DNA of 64,000 nucleotides from positions 434,001 through 498,000 of the forward strand of contig JASVEC010000027.1 in the NCBI GenBank assembly GCA_030770535.1, given 5' to 3'. The stretch is from Batkoa obscura. Lineage: Eukaryota > Entomophthoromycota > Entomophthoromycetes > Entomophthorales > Batkoaceae. Below are positions 43,481 through 53,935 of the stretch, in pieces. The notes beneath the pieces were generated by a model. That model did no database searches. It was not told where the DNA came from and worked only from the letters and a program-made list of their open reading frames with translations. The position numbers were made by a program, and so were the translations under genes. Each line of letters starts with the position of its first letter. Positions within the stretch are counted from its first letter, which is position 1.

Positions 43481-44023
43481 TTATTGATAATTAGCCCAGC
43501 TCATAAAAGGAAAAGTAGTATAATCAATTGTAGGTACATTTGATTTGACTATAAAATTGTTACTAGACTGTGCTAGTTGACCATCATTTAAATAAATCGG
43601 ATAGGAAGATGGGAGCCAGTTGAGTGGCGATGCTACTGGTGATACGGAGTTCAGCGAAGAGTTTGAGCTAACAATATGGAAGCTTTGATTTTCATTAAGT
43701 TGATTTGAATAATCAAGTATACTACTATCTTTGATTCTGAATTTTTCTGGTTTATCTTCTTTTTTAGCAGTAACTTTAATAGAAAACTTGCTAACATACT
43801 TTTTATAATACCCAGGCTTTGGGTTATTTCTTTTTGGTGGTTTATCCGAATAGCTACATTTGGTATTATGCTTTACACATTTATTACATTTTGGTCCAAC
43901 CATATTACATACTAATCGCCTTATTTGACAACATTCGCATTTATAAGGGTGTATTATAACATTGTTATTGTTATCAGTAATCGTTGAAACTTTATTTAGA
44001 GGAGTATTAACAGATTTACCCAT
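43481..44023 (-). CDS. Zn(II)2Cys6 DNA-binding protein
   Basis: 180 residues, one exon. A fungal-type zinc cluster occupies residues 29-56: C29-x2-C32-x6-C39-x6-C46-x2-C49-x6-C56, followed by the basic linker KPPKRNNPKPGYYKK. An extra Cys at 31 is present. No fungal-specific transcription factor (middle homology) domain follows; the remaining 120 residues are Ser/Asn-rich and probably disordered. It is therefore a small factor of the type common in early-diverging fungi. It closes the 22-44 kb island in which all recognised genes encode transcription-factor-like proteins. Confidence 0.85.
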   Translation of the reverse strand: MGKSVNTPLNKVSTITDNNNNVIIHPYKCECCQIRRLVCNMVGPKCNKCVKHNTKCSYSDKPPKRNNPKPGYYKKYVSKFSIKVTAKKEDKPEKFRIKDSSILDYSNQLNENQSFHIVSSNSSLNSVSPVASPLNWLPSSYPIYLNDGQLAQSSNNFIVKSNVPTIDYTTFPFMSWANYQ

Positions 44024-45496
44024 GATAGATTAAATAATATAACTTTAAATAATAAATATTTTTTACAAAAAATAATTTGAGTTGAAAAATAAATGGTCGT
44101 GTTATTTATATACTTTTTCAGGATTATAGTTATAGCTATTAATAATGCTTTTATTAAATTTCGATATCATAATTCTATTTGTTTACTTAGTTCCATAAAA
44201 ATATATTAAGTTATTATACAGGTTACATCTTTATTTGGTGGAAAATAGTTTATTTAAAAATTTTGTTCAAGAATATATGCTTGGATTTGACAAGAAAATT
44301 TTTCATGATATTGAAATAGCACATGGTGTTGTGTAAACTTAATAATATGACTCAATTGGAAATAAAATTCCATTTCAAATATTTTAATTCCATGCTATAA
44401 CTGTTTTTTGCATACAATAAATTAAATAGAAATAAGGACTAATATTTAGAAATTAAAGTACTCTATATTTTATTAACAATGTTCGATCAATTTATATCAA
44501 ACATATTATTATTTATAGAAAAAACAATACTATTTATAAAAACATTTAACTTGTTTAATTAGGTTCCTATAAAAAGTACCGTGGTTTCGGAATTGCAGCG
44601 TAGCTTTAAAGTAGCAATTAATAATGAAATAAATAAATATTTTTAATTCCTATTAAGGGGAATATATTTTATATTTAAAAAAATAAACAACATTTTTACA
44701 TTTTATTCATTGTTTAAGTATTTTTGTTGAATAAAAGATATAAAATCTTCATTATAAGATGGAATTAACCCAAATAGTTTGGGTTCTCAATCTCGAACAG
44801 AATAGGCATTTGGTTATATTTAGAAATTTAAAATCAAGTTTTGAATCCAATTTTTTATTGTATCATTAATAAATTATTTGGTTCTTTTGATATCATTAAG
44901 CATAATAAAAAAATTAAATGATATATTATTTCAATTATCAAGTCTCTTTAAAAACATTATATTGTCTAAATATACTTTATAACGGAAACATTTGTTATAT
45001 TCTTAAGACAATAGCAAATCGTTTTTTCATAAGATCTATAATTCTTAGTCGTTGTGTTGCATATGATAACAAATATATTAAACAGGAATTAATGTAAGCG
45101 TTGTATTTTCACAGCATTTATTACAAAGAAGTAAAAATCTTCTCATAAAAACTAAAAATTGTTATATTTTTAGAAATTGAATTCTTAATATGCTCTTATT
45201 TTTTTTATTTAATAAATTAGTTCTAGACTAAAGGAAGTTTAATTGGTTAGCTTGCTTTTTTAGCTCAAGAAGTAGAAATTAATTAAAAGCAGTAGCAAGT
45301 TATGACGCTTTTATATATTTAAAAATGGAATGTATTAGAAATCATGTTACTTGTTTGTAAAACACAATTAATTGATAGATCTTTTAATAAATTACACTAA
45401 CACCACCTTGTATTGTACAATGAAATTTTCTAACATTTCCACTTTCACTTTTAATTAAATAACTGTGTTCAAAAAAACAAAATAACAATAAATATA
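44024..45496. other. AT-rich intergenic stretch, no gene seen
   Basis: Upstream region of the Zn2Cys6 gene; a TATA-like ATATACTTTTTC (minus strand TATATAAAT at about 44105) lies about 80 bases before its ATG. Confidence 0.35.
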
Positions 45497-45597
45497 TGAG
45501 GATGTATTTTTTTGTTTAAGAATTTTACTAACAATCTCTCTGCTCAAATAGTGCTTGAAGAATGGAAAAAGTAATGAAACCAAAAAAAACACCCCCA
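45497..45597 (-). repeat. MITE-A copy 13
   Basis: 101 bases, TGAGGATGTATT to ACACCCCCA, TATA on both sides. Confidence 0.93.
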
Positions 45598-47125
45598 TAT
45601 ATTACATTTGAAATTTTTTAATACTAATATGGATGAATATCGATACATCTATAGTTAAAAATGGTTCTGTTTTATTCTTTAAAGCAGATAAAACGTTGGA
45701 ATTGTTGAATAATAATTAAAACTCCAATAACTTAATTCCTAATTTTAAAATAATAACCTTAAGTGTTTAATTAGAAAAAAAATCATTTAACAAACATATA
45801 ACTGAGATCCATTGTATTATTAAAATTTGAATAAAAGGAATGACAAGGTATTAGTATTGTTTTAAATCACATTTTTATTTTAAAATAAGTTAAAGTATTA
45901 TTATTAATAAATTGAGAACTATACTATTTTGTTTATAAAAATAAAGTAACAGTAACCAAAATTATCAATACAGAACTTAAATTATAATCAAATAAACCAA
46001 AATCAAAGAGGACATTTCCAAAAAACCTGATCTAACTTTCAAAAATAATCATAGTTATTTTTCTATTATCGCAGCTCGCTATTTAACAATAGAAAAAAAA
46101 GCTTAAACAAATCTTAATTGTTTTGAGCAAAGATTCAAATAATAATTTTTCTATGGCGCTATTAACAAGTTCTTTAAAATGGACTTATTCCTAAATAATT
46201 TGCAGTTTTTCTATTCCAGCTCCATCATTCGATATTTTTTGAACAACTAAATCACTTTTAACATATCCCTTGCTTTTGATCGTACTTTAAGCTATTTTAA
46301 AAGTGCTAAACCTCAACTTCTAATTGTCTCGTTTTAATAGCATCAATTTGACTTTGTAGAAGTTTTATATATGAAAAAACGCTCTTTATTATAATAAAAT
46401 TATATGCTTTTAATTTGAAAATCTATTAGTATAAATATAAAATATTGGTTTTTTAAAAGAGAAATAAAGTTACAAGTAAAATATTAATTGATTTTAACTC
46501 TATTCTTTTATTCTTTTGTCTATAATTGATGAACTTACAAAAAAATTGAGCCATCCCTTATCCCTTGTCCCTTCACTATTCTTTTTTTGGCTCAAAAAAT
46601 GGCTTAAATTCTTTTTTACAAAAATCAAACAATTCCTTTTTATTATAAAGGAAGGTCAAAAAGTTTGAAAAATAAAAGGGTTAAGAGAGGATCTGATCGG
46701 AAACTTTTTACACCATTCTATTGTACCTGCTATAAATAAAACAACTACAATATTTTATATTACCTCAATTACTCGCCTACAATATACTCAAAAGGAAGGC
46801 TACTATTAACAAAAAATGATTTCCTATTAAAATACACCTTTGAAATTTTGATGTATCCTAGAAATAGGTAATTTAATTAATACAAAACTTTGTAGCTCTT
46901 ATATTTATGACATATACAATAGAATTGTATAAAAAATCCTCACTCAGATCATCTTTAATCCTCTCGATTTTTAAATTTTTTGGCTCCCCTCTGTAGGTTT
47001 TTTATCTGATGCAGGATTGCTAAGCTATTACAGCCATTCAATTTGTTGAATCACAAAATCAATTTCCTTTTGCTGTAAGCGGATGCAAACTATTTAAACA
47101 TAATTAAAATTAGACAGAAAATATA
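45598..47125. other. Intergenic stretch, no gene supported
   Basis: On the minus strand near 47080-47030 a short open piece reads RLQQKEIDFVIQQIEWL before a stop; it could be a scrap of an old mobile-element protein, but is too short to call. Confidence 0.3.
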
Positions 47126-47225
47126 TGGGGACATATTTTTTTGTTTAAGAATCTTACTAACAATCTTTCTGCTCAAATAGCGCTTAAAAATGGAAAAAAT
47201 GATGAAACCAATAAAAACATCCTCG
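47126..47225 (-). repeat. MITE-A copy 14
   Basis: 100 bases, TGGGGACATATTT to ACATCCTCG; core intact. Confidence 0.9.
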
Positions 47226-47517
47226 TATCCTTTAATAAAAAAAATTCTAGAAAAAATAAAACAGGAGTATTTAAAAGCAAGATTAGTAAGATTGATTTTT
47301 GCAAATGTATCATATCCGAGGATGTTTTTTACCAATTGTCGTTCTTTGCTATTTTTTCAAGATTTAGAAATTAATTAACCAGTATCCTGTTCAAGCTTGG
47401 AAGTGTGCTAGTTGACTGTTCCTTTTAAAATAAAAATTAAATTAATAATCCTCAAGTCAGCATGATAAAACAAATAATTGACTATAAAACTCATCATTTG
47501 CCAGAGCACATTTGAAC

Positions 47518-48099
47518 TGTGAAAGTTTGATATTCAATGGTTGGAGTCAAAAGCAGCCCTTGCTTGATTAACGCCTTAAGTCGAACAGTCTTAGTTTATG
47601 TAACTAAGATAGACTTAAATGAATAAGAATAATACGTAATAAGATACGAACTATGTAAAACAAATAGAATAGATAATACTACTGTAAAATCTACATAAGA
47701 TGTTGTCAGAAAGACTTAGTGGCTTTGTTAATAGTACGATATCAGGGAGTAGTTCAGTTAAAAAGCCTCGAGTTAATACGTTGAAGAATCTCTTTTATAC
47801 TCCAACTGGGTAACTATATATGGGGGTGTTTTTTTTGGTTTCATTATTTTTTCCATTTTTAAGCGCTATTTGAGCAGAAAGATCGTTAGTAAAATCCTTA
47901 AACAATAAAATACATCCCCATATAAGGAACATTATAACAGTTATTCCTTATTATAGTTGCCAAGTATGGACATTAAAACTTGGGCAATAAGTTCTTCATG
48001 ATCAGGTGGTAGCAATTCTCACAGAAAATCTATATAAGGAACTCTGAATTGATTATCATATTATAATCAATCCTAGAGCTAATGAAGCGATATTTCACA
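47518..48099 (+). mobile_element. Solo-LTR-like element B5 (fossil) with a nested MITE
   Basis: TGTGAAAGTTTGATATTCAA to GCGATATTTCACA, flanked by GAAC on both sides. 482 bases once MITE-A copy 15 (47821-47920) is set aside, the same length as B3 and of the same subfamily. Confidence 0.87.
47821..47920 (+). repeat. MITE-A copy 15, nested in B5
   Basis: 100 bases from TGGGGGTGTTTT to ACATCCCCA, between CTATATA and TATAAGG. The equivalent empty site in B3 reads GGCTATATATAAG, so exactly one TA was duplicated on insertion. Confidence 0.96.
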
Positions 48100-48180
48100 G
48101 AACCTAAACAGTTGCATTAGTTAACCTTTAAATTTTAAAATACCAAAAAAAAAGTAATAAATAAAGAACATTTTTATATA

Positions 48181-48281
48181 TGGGGATGTATTTTTGTGTT
48201 TAAGGATTTCACTAACAATTTTTCCACTTAAATAGCGCTTAAAAAATGGAAAAAGTAATGAAGCCAAAAAAAACAGCCTCA
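48181..48281 (-). repeat. MITE-A copy 16
   Basis: 101 bases, TGGGGATGTATT to ACAGCCTCA, TATA left and TATT right. Confidence 0.92.
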
Positions 48282-48577
48282 TATTATTTATATAATTGCT
48301 GAATTTTTAATTAATTAAATTACTATTTTTTAAAATGTGAACACACAATGAGATAATGTGTTTTTAATTTTAATTTAATAAAATATTATGAAATAATAGA
48401 ACTTAATATATGAATTTTTTTTATAGCTTATGAATAATATATATTTTAAATATAGTTAAAACTTTAAAATACAACATAATAAGATAATATTTTTTATTAA
48501 AAGTTTTATAAAAATAAAACAAAACTCAAGTTTTATTCTATTAAAAGCTTAAATTTATATAATCACTTTTTAATATA

Positions 48578-48678
48578 TGGGGATGTATTTTTTTGTTTAA
48601 GAATTTTACTAACAATTTTTCCACTCAAATAGCGCTTAAAAAATGGAAAAAGTAATGAAACCAAAAAAAGCACCCTCA
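48578..48678 (-). repeat. MITE-A copy 17
   Basis: 101 bases, TGGGGATGTATTTTTTTG to GCACCCTCA, TATA on both sides; one of the best-preserved copies. Confidence 0.95.
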
Positions 48679-48888
48679 TATATTTTTGCTTTTATTATTA
48701 ATTTAGTAAGTATAATTTATCATATAAATTTAACTAAAATTAAATATATTTAAAGTTTTTTTATTCAGATTTTCTGCCAGAATTTTAATTTTTTAATATA
48801 ATAAATTTTATTTTTAAGTTTTATTATACTTAATTTAATAAACTTGATTTAGTTTTTTATTAGTTTTTTATATAATTTATTGATAATA

Positions 48889-49456
48889 TGGGGGTGGTTT
48901 TTTTGGCTTTGTGAAAGTTGATACTTAGTGGTCGAAGTTAAAAGCTACTCTTGCTTAATTAACTTGCCTTGAGTCGAAGGGTCTTAGTTTATGTAACTAA
49001 GGTAGACTTAACTTAATAGAAATAGTATGTAGTAAGCTACAAATTATGTAAAACAAATACAATGGAAGATACTACTATAAAATCTATATCAGATGTTGTC
49101 AGAAAGACTTAGTGACTTTATTAATGATACGTTATCAGGGAGTAATCCAATTAAAAAGCCTTGAGTTATCATATTGAAGAATCTCTTTTATACTCCAATA
49201 AGTATGGATATCAAAACGAGAAGATAATATTCTTTGCAATATGAAGTTAGAAATCCTCGCAGCAAATCAAAATAAGGGACTCGGACTTAGTTGTGTTTGA
49301 ACTTGAGAACACAACAACTTAAATGATTGTTGTGTTATAATCAATCCGAGAGCTAAATAAAGCAATATTTCACAGCTTCATTATTTTTTCCATTTTTTAA
49401 GCGCTATTTGAGTGGAAAAATTGTTAGTAAAATTCTTAAACAAAAAAAGATCCCCA
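48889..49456 (+). repeat. MITE-A copy 18, split by solo-LTR-like B6
   Basis: The MITE begins TGGGGGTGGTTTTTTTGGCTT (48889-48909 region), is interrupted, and resumes with CATTATTTTTTCC at 49379, ending GATCCCCA at 49456. Confidence 0.93.
48910..49374 (+). mobile_element. Solo-LTR-like element B6 (fossil), inside MITE-A copy 18
   Basis: 465 bases from TGTGAAAGTT to ATATTTCACA, flanked by GCTT on both sides; the MITE consensus supplies the single pre-insertion GCTT. Same subfamily and same length as B1. Confidence 0.9.
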
Positions 49457-49658
49457 TATATAAAGTTTTTAGCTTATTAATAAAAGTTACTACTTTTATT
49501 AACTTTTTTTAAATATTTAATTTAGTTTTATATTTATTTCATTTCAATTAATTTTAAACTTCAGTTAATATTTTTGTTTATAAATTATCACTTTTTTTAG
49601 CTAAATTTTAACTTTTTTACTTAAATTTAATATTAGAAACACTATGTTTTTATTTATA

Positions 49659-49758
49659 TGAGGGTGTTTTTTTTGGTTTCATTACTTTTTCATTTTTTAA
49701 GCGCTATTTAAGTGGAAAAATTGTTAGTAAAATTCTTAAACAAAAAAATACATCCCCA
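49659..49758 (+). repeat. MITE-A copy 19
   Basis: 100 bases, TGAGGGTGTTTT to ACATCCCCA, TA on both sides. Confidence 0.95.
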
Positions 49759-50518
49759 TATAATAAAAATATTTAGTTATGTTAAAATAAAATAAAATTT
49801 AAAATTTAAAAAAAGCTGGAGGGGGGGGCAGGGTAAATTTAGCAAACATCTAATTAATATAAGCTGCCATCATAATTAAAATAGCTGAATTATTTAGTAT
49901 TATTTGGAAAATAAGTAGAATAGTTTTAAAGAACTGGTTAAACCAGTTAAAAAAAGTTAAAAAAGTAAGCTTAAAGATGAATTTTATATTAAAGCAATAA
50001 AAGATAAGCCTGTAATGATTATTTTTATTATTGTTGTTAATAAAATACTTGGAAATTTATTTTTTCAAGAAAAAAAAGCTATATATAAATATGAGTATAT
50101 CAACAAAGCTTATAAGGCTATAGTACAGATTTTACAAGCCTTTCAGCTTTCTTTTAAAGACTAGAAGTGACCTTAAATTATTAACAGTTTTATTTGAATT
50201 ATTATGCCTTATAAGTTGATTACATTTTAATATATTTCTATATATTTAATAGAAAATAAAATAAGAACATTCCAATTTCATCCATGTTTTATTTTATCTA
50301 TTAAAAAAGTTAAAAAAAATTAAAAAAAAATTAAAAAAAAATTAAAAAAAAATTAAAAAAAATTAAAAAAAGATAAAAAATATTGGACTGCAGATAGAAA
50401 AGGGATATTTGATAATAACTGAATGATAAATTACGTCCATTGACTTTAGCTTTAATAAATCCTAGTTGTCAACTTTAATATAAAAAACAGCGTGAATAAA
50501 AGATTATATCATAAAACA
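49759..50518. other. Low-complexity stretch with G run, A-rich tandem run and a possible coding scrap
   Basis: A G run (GGAGGGGGGGGCAGGG) at about 49816-49831 is exceptional here. A plus-strand open segment at about 49960-50164 ends in a stop after AIYKYEYINKAYKAIVQIL; it looks protein-like but has no start and no recognised family. At about 50305-50375 runs of A8-A9 alternate with TT, an unstable simple repeat. Confidence 0.4.
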
Positions 50519-51874
50519 TCATCCATCATTAAGTTCCAATAATTTTAATTTAACTTCATCCGACAAATTAAAATCCAAATAATCTTCATTATTAGGATAA
50601 AGATTAAACACTTGTATCTTTGGACAATTAGAAACTATTAATTCAATAGTTTGTTCTATATTACCTTTACAATCACTCAATGAAACACTTGTCAAATTGG
50701 AACTTTTGATTGGGTTAATTGATGCTAAATTATAACTCAAATTCTTTTCATTTATAAACACACATTTAGCCAGACATAATATACTCAATATTGGATAACA
50801 TGTAATTAAATTTCTCAAAAACAAATTCGTTATAGAAACATTAGTAATTGTTAAACTAATTAAATTACTACACCTCAACTCATGATTATACGTTAGACTT
50901 AATTTAGGATCACAAAAGATATCTTCCGCTAATTCAAAATTAGTTAAATTGGGCAAATTGAATATCAAATATAATTTATAATCATTTAAATTTTGACAAA
51001 AGCTTATGGATAAGATTCGTAACTTTGGAAATGTAACTTTAGAAATTTCGATATATTGTAAATTTTGGGCAAAAAATCGAATCTTGGTGACTTGAGAGGT
51101 ACCTTTCACTGTCATATCTCCATTGTTATATAAATATAACTCCTTTAATTGAGGGAGGTTATTTAAGTTCAATATATACTCTTCATTACAATAAGATTGA
51201 TTGGCGATATTTAAACTTACTAATAAATTAAAGGGCTTATTGAGGAGCTTCTTTAAATCATACTCAATTAAATCAAAATAAATACTCAATCTTTTTAAAT
51301 TTGTTCTATTTTTCAATATTTTTTCAATGATCGGGTTGTGATAGCCTATATATGAAATTAAACAAAACTCATTGATAGTCGTTGGGAGGTTTGTCATTAT
51401 TTCATCAAATAAATAATCATCAATATCTTCAGCTCGAAAATAAGTTATATTCTTAAATAGTTCCTTAAAACATATGTTATTTTTATTCGTATAATCTTCA
51501 ATCGGTAAATTATTAATACTCTTTTTATAATCTATCATAGTCACATTAAACTCTTTGTACTCCTTTATATTAACTAGATACTCATCCAATGTAAAATGAA
51601 TTGTTTTAACGTTGATTAGATACTCTTTATACTCCAAATACATTGCATCCTTTACGTACAGCCTCTTAATAAATGGTCCATACTTTTTTAATATTTTTAA
51701 CATAATTTTATTGTCTTCATCCGAGGTAAAATTGAGATCAAAACTCTCTATTAATAACGGTAATATCACGGAATGCCATCCTTTATTTACAGCAGCTAAT
51801 CGGAACCTATAACTTTTGTCAAGATGAGACAAGATCTCTTTCAATATTAAATCAGGAAGTAAATTTAATTGCAT
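50519..51874 (-). CDS. F-box / leucine-rich-repeat protein 1
   Basis: 451 residues, one exon. The F-box lies at residues 4-42 (LNLLPDLILKEILSHLDKSY, then FRLAAVNKGWHSVI), the usual Skp1-binding helix set. The rest is made of irregular LRRs rich in Leu, Asn and Ile, for example NLPQLKELYLYNNGD, FPKLRILSISFCQNL and SNLTSVSLSDCKG. Such proteins act as substrate-recognition subunits of SCF ubiquitin ligases; F-box/LRR families are strongly expanded in Glomeromycotina and related fungi. Substrate unknown. A short upstream frame lies 28 bases before its ATG. Confidence 0.85.
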   Translation of the reverse strand: MQLNLLPDLILKEILSHLDKSYRFRLAAVNKGWHSVILPLLIESFDLNFTSDEDNKIMLKILKKYGPFIKRLYVKDAMYLEYKEYLINVKTIHFTLDEYLVNIKEYKEFNVTMIDYKKSINNLPIEDYTNKNNICFKELFKNITYFRAEDIDDYLFDEIMTNLPTTINEFCLISYIGYHNPIIEKILKNRTNLKRLSIYFDLIEYDLKKLLNKPFNLLVSLNIANQSYCNEEYILNLNNLPQLKELYLYNNGDMTVKGTSQVTKIRFFAQNLQYIEISKVTFPKLRILSISFCQNLNDYKLYLIFNLPNLTNFELAEDIFCDPKLSLTYNHELRCSNLISLTITNVSITNLFLRNLITCYPILSILCLAKCVFINEKNLSYNLASINPIKSSNLTSVSLSDCKGNIEQTIELIVSNCPKIQVFNLYPNNEDYLDFNLSDEVKLKLLELNDG

Positions 51875-51902
51875 TTTGGTTAAAAAAAAGTCGACTTTAA
51901 GT

Positions 51903-51983
51903 CTAGATTAGTTCTTTAATCTTTTTTTGAAACTCCGAATTCATTTGTTGAAGTATTATTGGTTCAAATTTTTCATATTGCAT
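51903..51983 (-). other. Possible upstream open reading frame of the F-box gene
   Basis: ATG to TAG, 26 codons (MQYEKFEPIILQQMNSEF...), ending 28 bases before the F-box start. A possible acceptor TTTTAG lies just before it, so it could instead be part of a spliced 5' leader. Confidence 0.35.
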
Positions 51984-53832
51984 CACCTAAAATTAAATCA
52001 TATTTTTTATAAAAAGAGCAAGCTGAGTTGAAGGGTTTTGTGATTATTATTGAGTGGATGGGAATCAAAATTAATCCATGCATTGTTCTTTAGTCACCTT
52101 CTATTCCTTTACAAAGAGTTTAATTTAAAAAACTGTTGTATAGCCAGATGGTGGTAAAAATGGTGTAATAATTATAAAATCAGAGTTGAAACTTTAAATT
52201 TAACAGTAATAGAAGTTATTTAGTTGATGTTACTTCTTTAGCGTATTTATATTATTTATAATCTTTTTGATAGTAAGATTTATGTTATCAAGGAGTAATA
52301 TAAAGTTAGTATATTGGTAATAATTCTATCAATAACTTCTAACATCAAATAATTTAAAAGTAATATCGCATTTAAAGCAAGCCATTAATTTTTATGTTGT
52401 AATATTTACAATGTTATAGTAATTAATTTAATAATTCAACAATGATTTTGATAATTATATGATAAGAATTCATTATTAAAATATGCTTTACAGCTTTTAT
52501 TTGCTTTTGTTTAGATTAACTATTTATATAAAAAGCTTATTTTGTTTTAAATTTTTTTTATATAAAACTTTAAATTAAAAAATTCATAAAGAAATATCTT
52601 ATTAAATTTGTTAAAAATACTAATCTAATATATAGTATGTTTCTATACACTTTTAATAAAAAATTCAATTAATAATAAATACAAAAAAAAATCAATAGTG
52701 TTTATTTCAATTGTTAAAGTTGTATCAATATGAAATAGTAATAAGAGAGAATAGCTTTGGAATTCGACTTACAAAAAAATAGATTAAATTAACTATGATT
52801 ATTCAAATAATTTTATAATTAATCTATATATTATAATCCTTACTTTATTCCATTGTAACGGAAAATATAGATATTAAAATACTTTTTTTTATTAAGAAAT
52901 ACTAGTTTATTTTAAGAAGATTTCATTTATTAAAAAAACTATTATTTCTATCAAATATACTTTTCAACTCAATAACTCAATACTATTCATTCTATTGAAA
53001 TAACTAAATACTCTATTTAGAACCGTAATTTAAAGATATCATCCCTTTATTCTATATAATATTACTATCACCTTAACAATCTTTCACTTTAAAATCCAGA
53101 TTCTATTTCCAAAGGAATCATTATCTCTCTTTATTCACAATTGATCATTATTGACCTCAAAACTCAACTATTATTCCAAAAATTTCAGTAGTTCAACTAA
53201 CTAAAATAAAATAAAAATCCCTTTTATCCCTTAAATTCCAACTTACTAAAAATAGTGAAACTAGGGACTTATTACTATTTTAATATGATACAATTTCTAT
53301 GCATCAAACATTGATATGTTATCAATAGGTTTAAATTGGATGGATTCTATTCCATGGCATTAAATATTATTAAATTAAATAATATTTTTGGGATGTACAT
53401 TATTGAAGGAAAAGGATGTTTATCTCCATAATATTAAGTAATAATAATATATTAAAATCGAGATTTTTATTTTTATTATTCTTGATAAGAAAAACAAATT
53501 TTTAACATTCGAGTTTTTATTATTGAATAGCCTCCTTTACTACTCTCGGTAACTGGGAATGTGATTATAGTTTTAAAATTAACTAAATTAAAATAATATC
53601 TCAAAAGGTGGCGTTATTATGCATTATTTTAATAGGTATACTTGCCATATTAAATATTATTTTATTTTTAGAATTTAATTTATTATATTTGGTTTGGTTT
53701 GATGTTTTACTATATAAAATATAATGAAAATAAATGTATTTTTAGAACATTTAATATACTATAGATTCTGGGGTAATTCTTAGTTGAAAATAAAAGCAAG
53801 ATAATGCTACGTATACCGAGTCTACAAAGGAA
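51984..53832. other. Intergenic stretch, no gene seen
   Basis: About 1.8 kb, AT-rich, between two divergent genes. Bases 53860-53905 hold a run of short AAAACA/AAAGCA repeats in the presumed 5' leader of the downstream gene. Confidence 0.4.
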
Positions 53833-53839
53833 TATAAAA
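53833..53839 (+). promoter_or_regulatory. TATA box of the secreted Thr-rich protein gene
   Basis: TATAAAA, 103 bases before the ATG at 53936. Confidence 0.55.
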
Positions 53840-53935
53840 AGACCATCAACGTACTACAATTTTATCACAAAACAAAAACAAAAACAAAAGCAAAAGCAAA
53901 AACAAAATTATATTGTATAATCAAATCCAAAAAGA

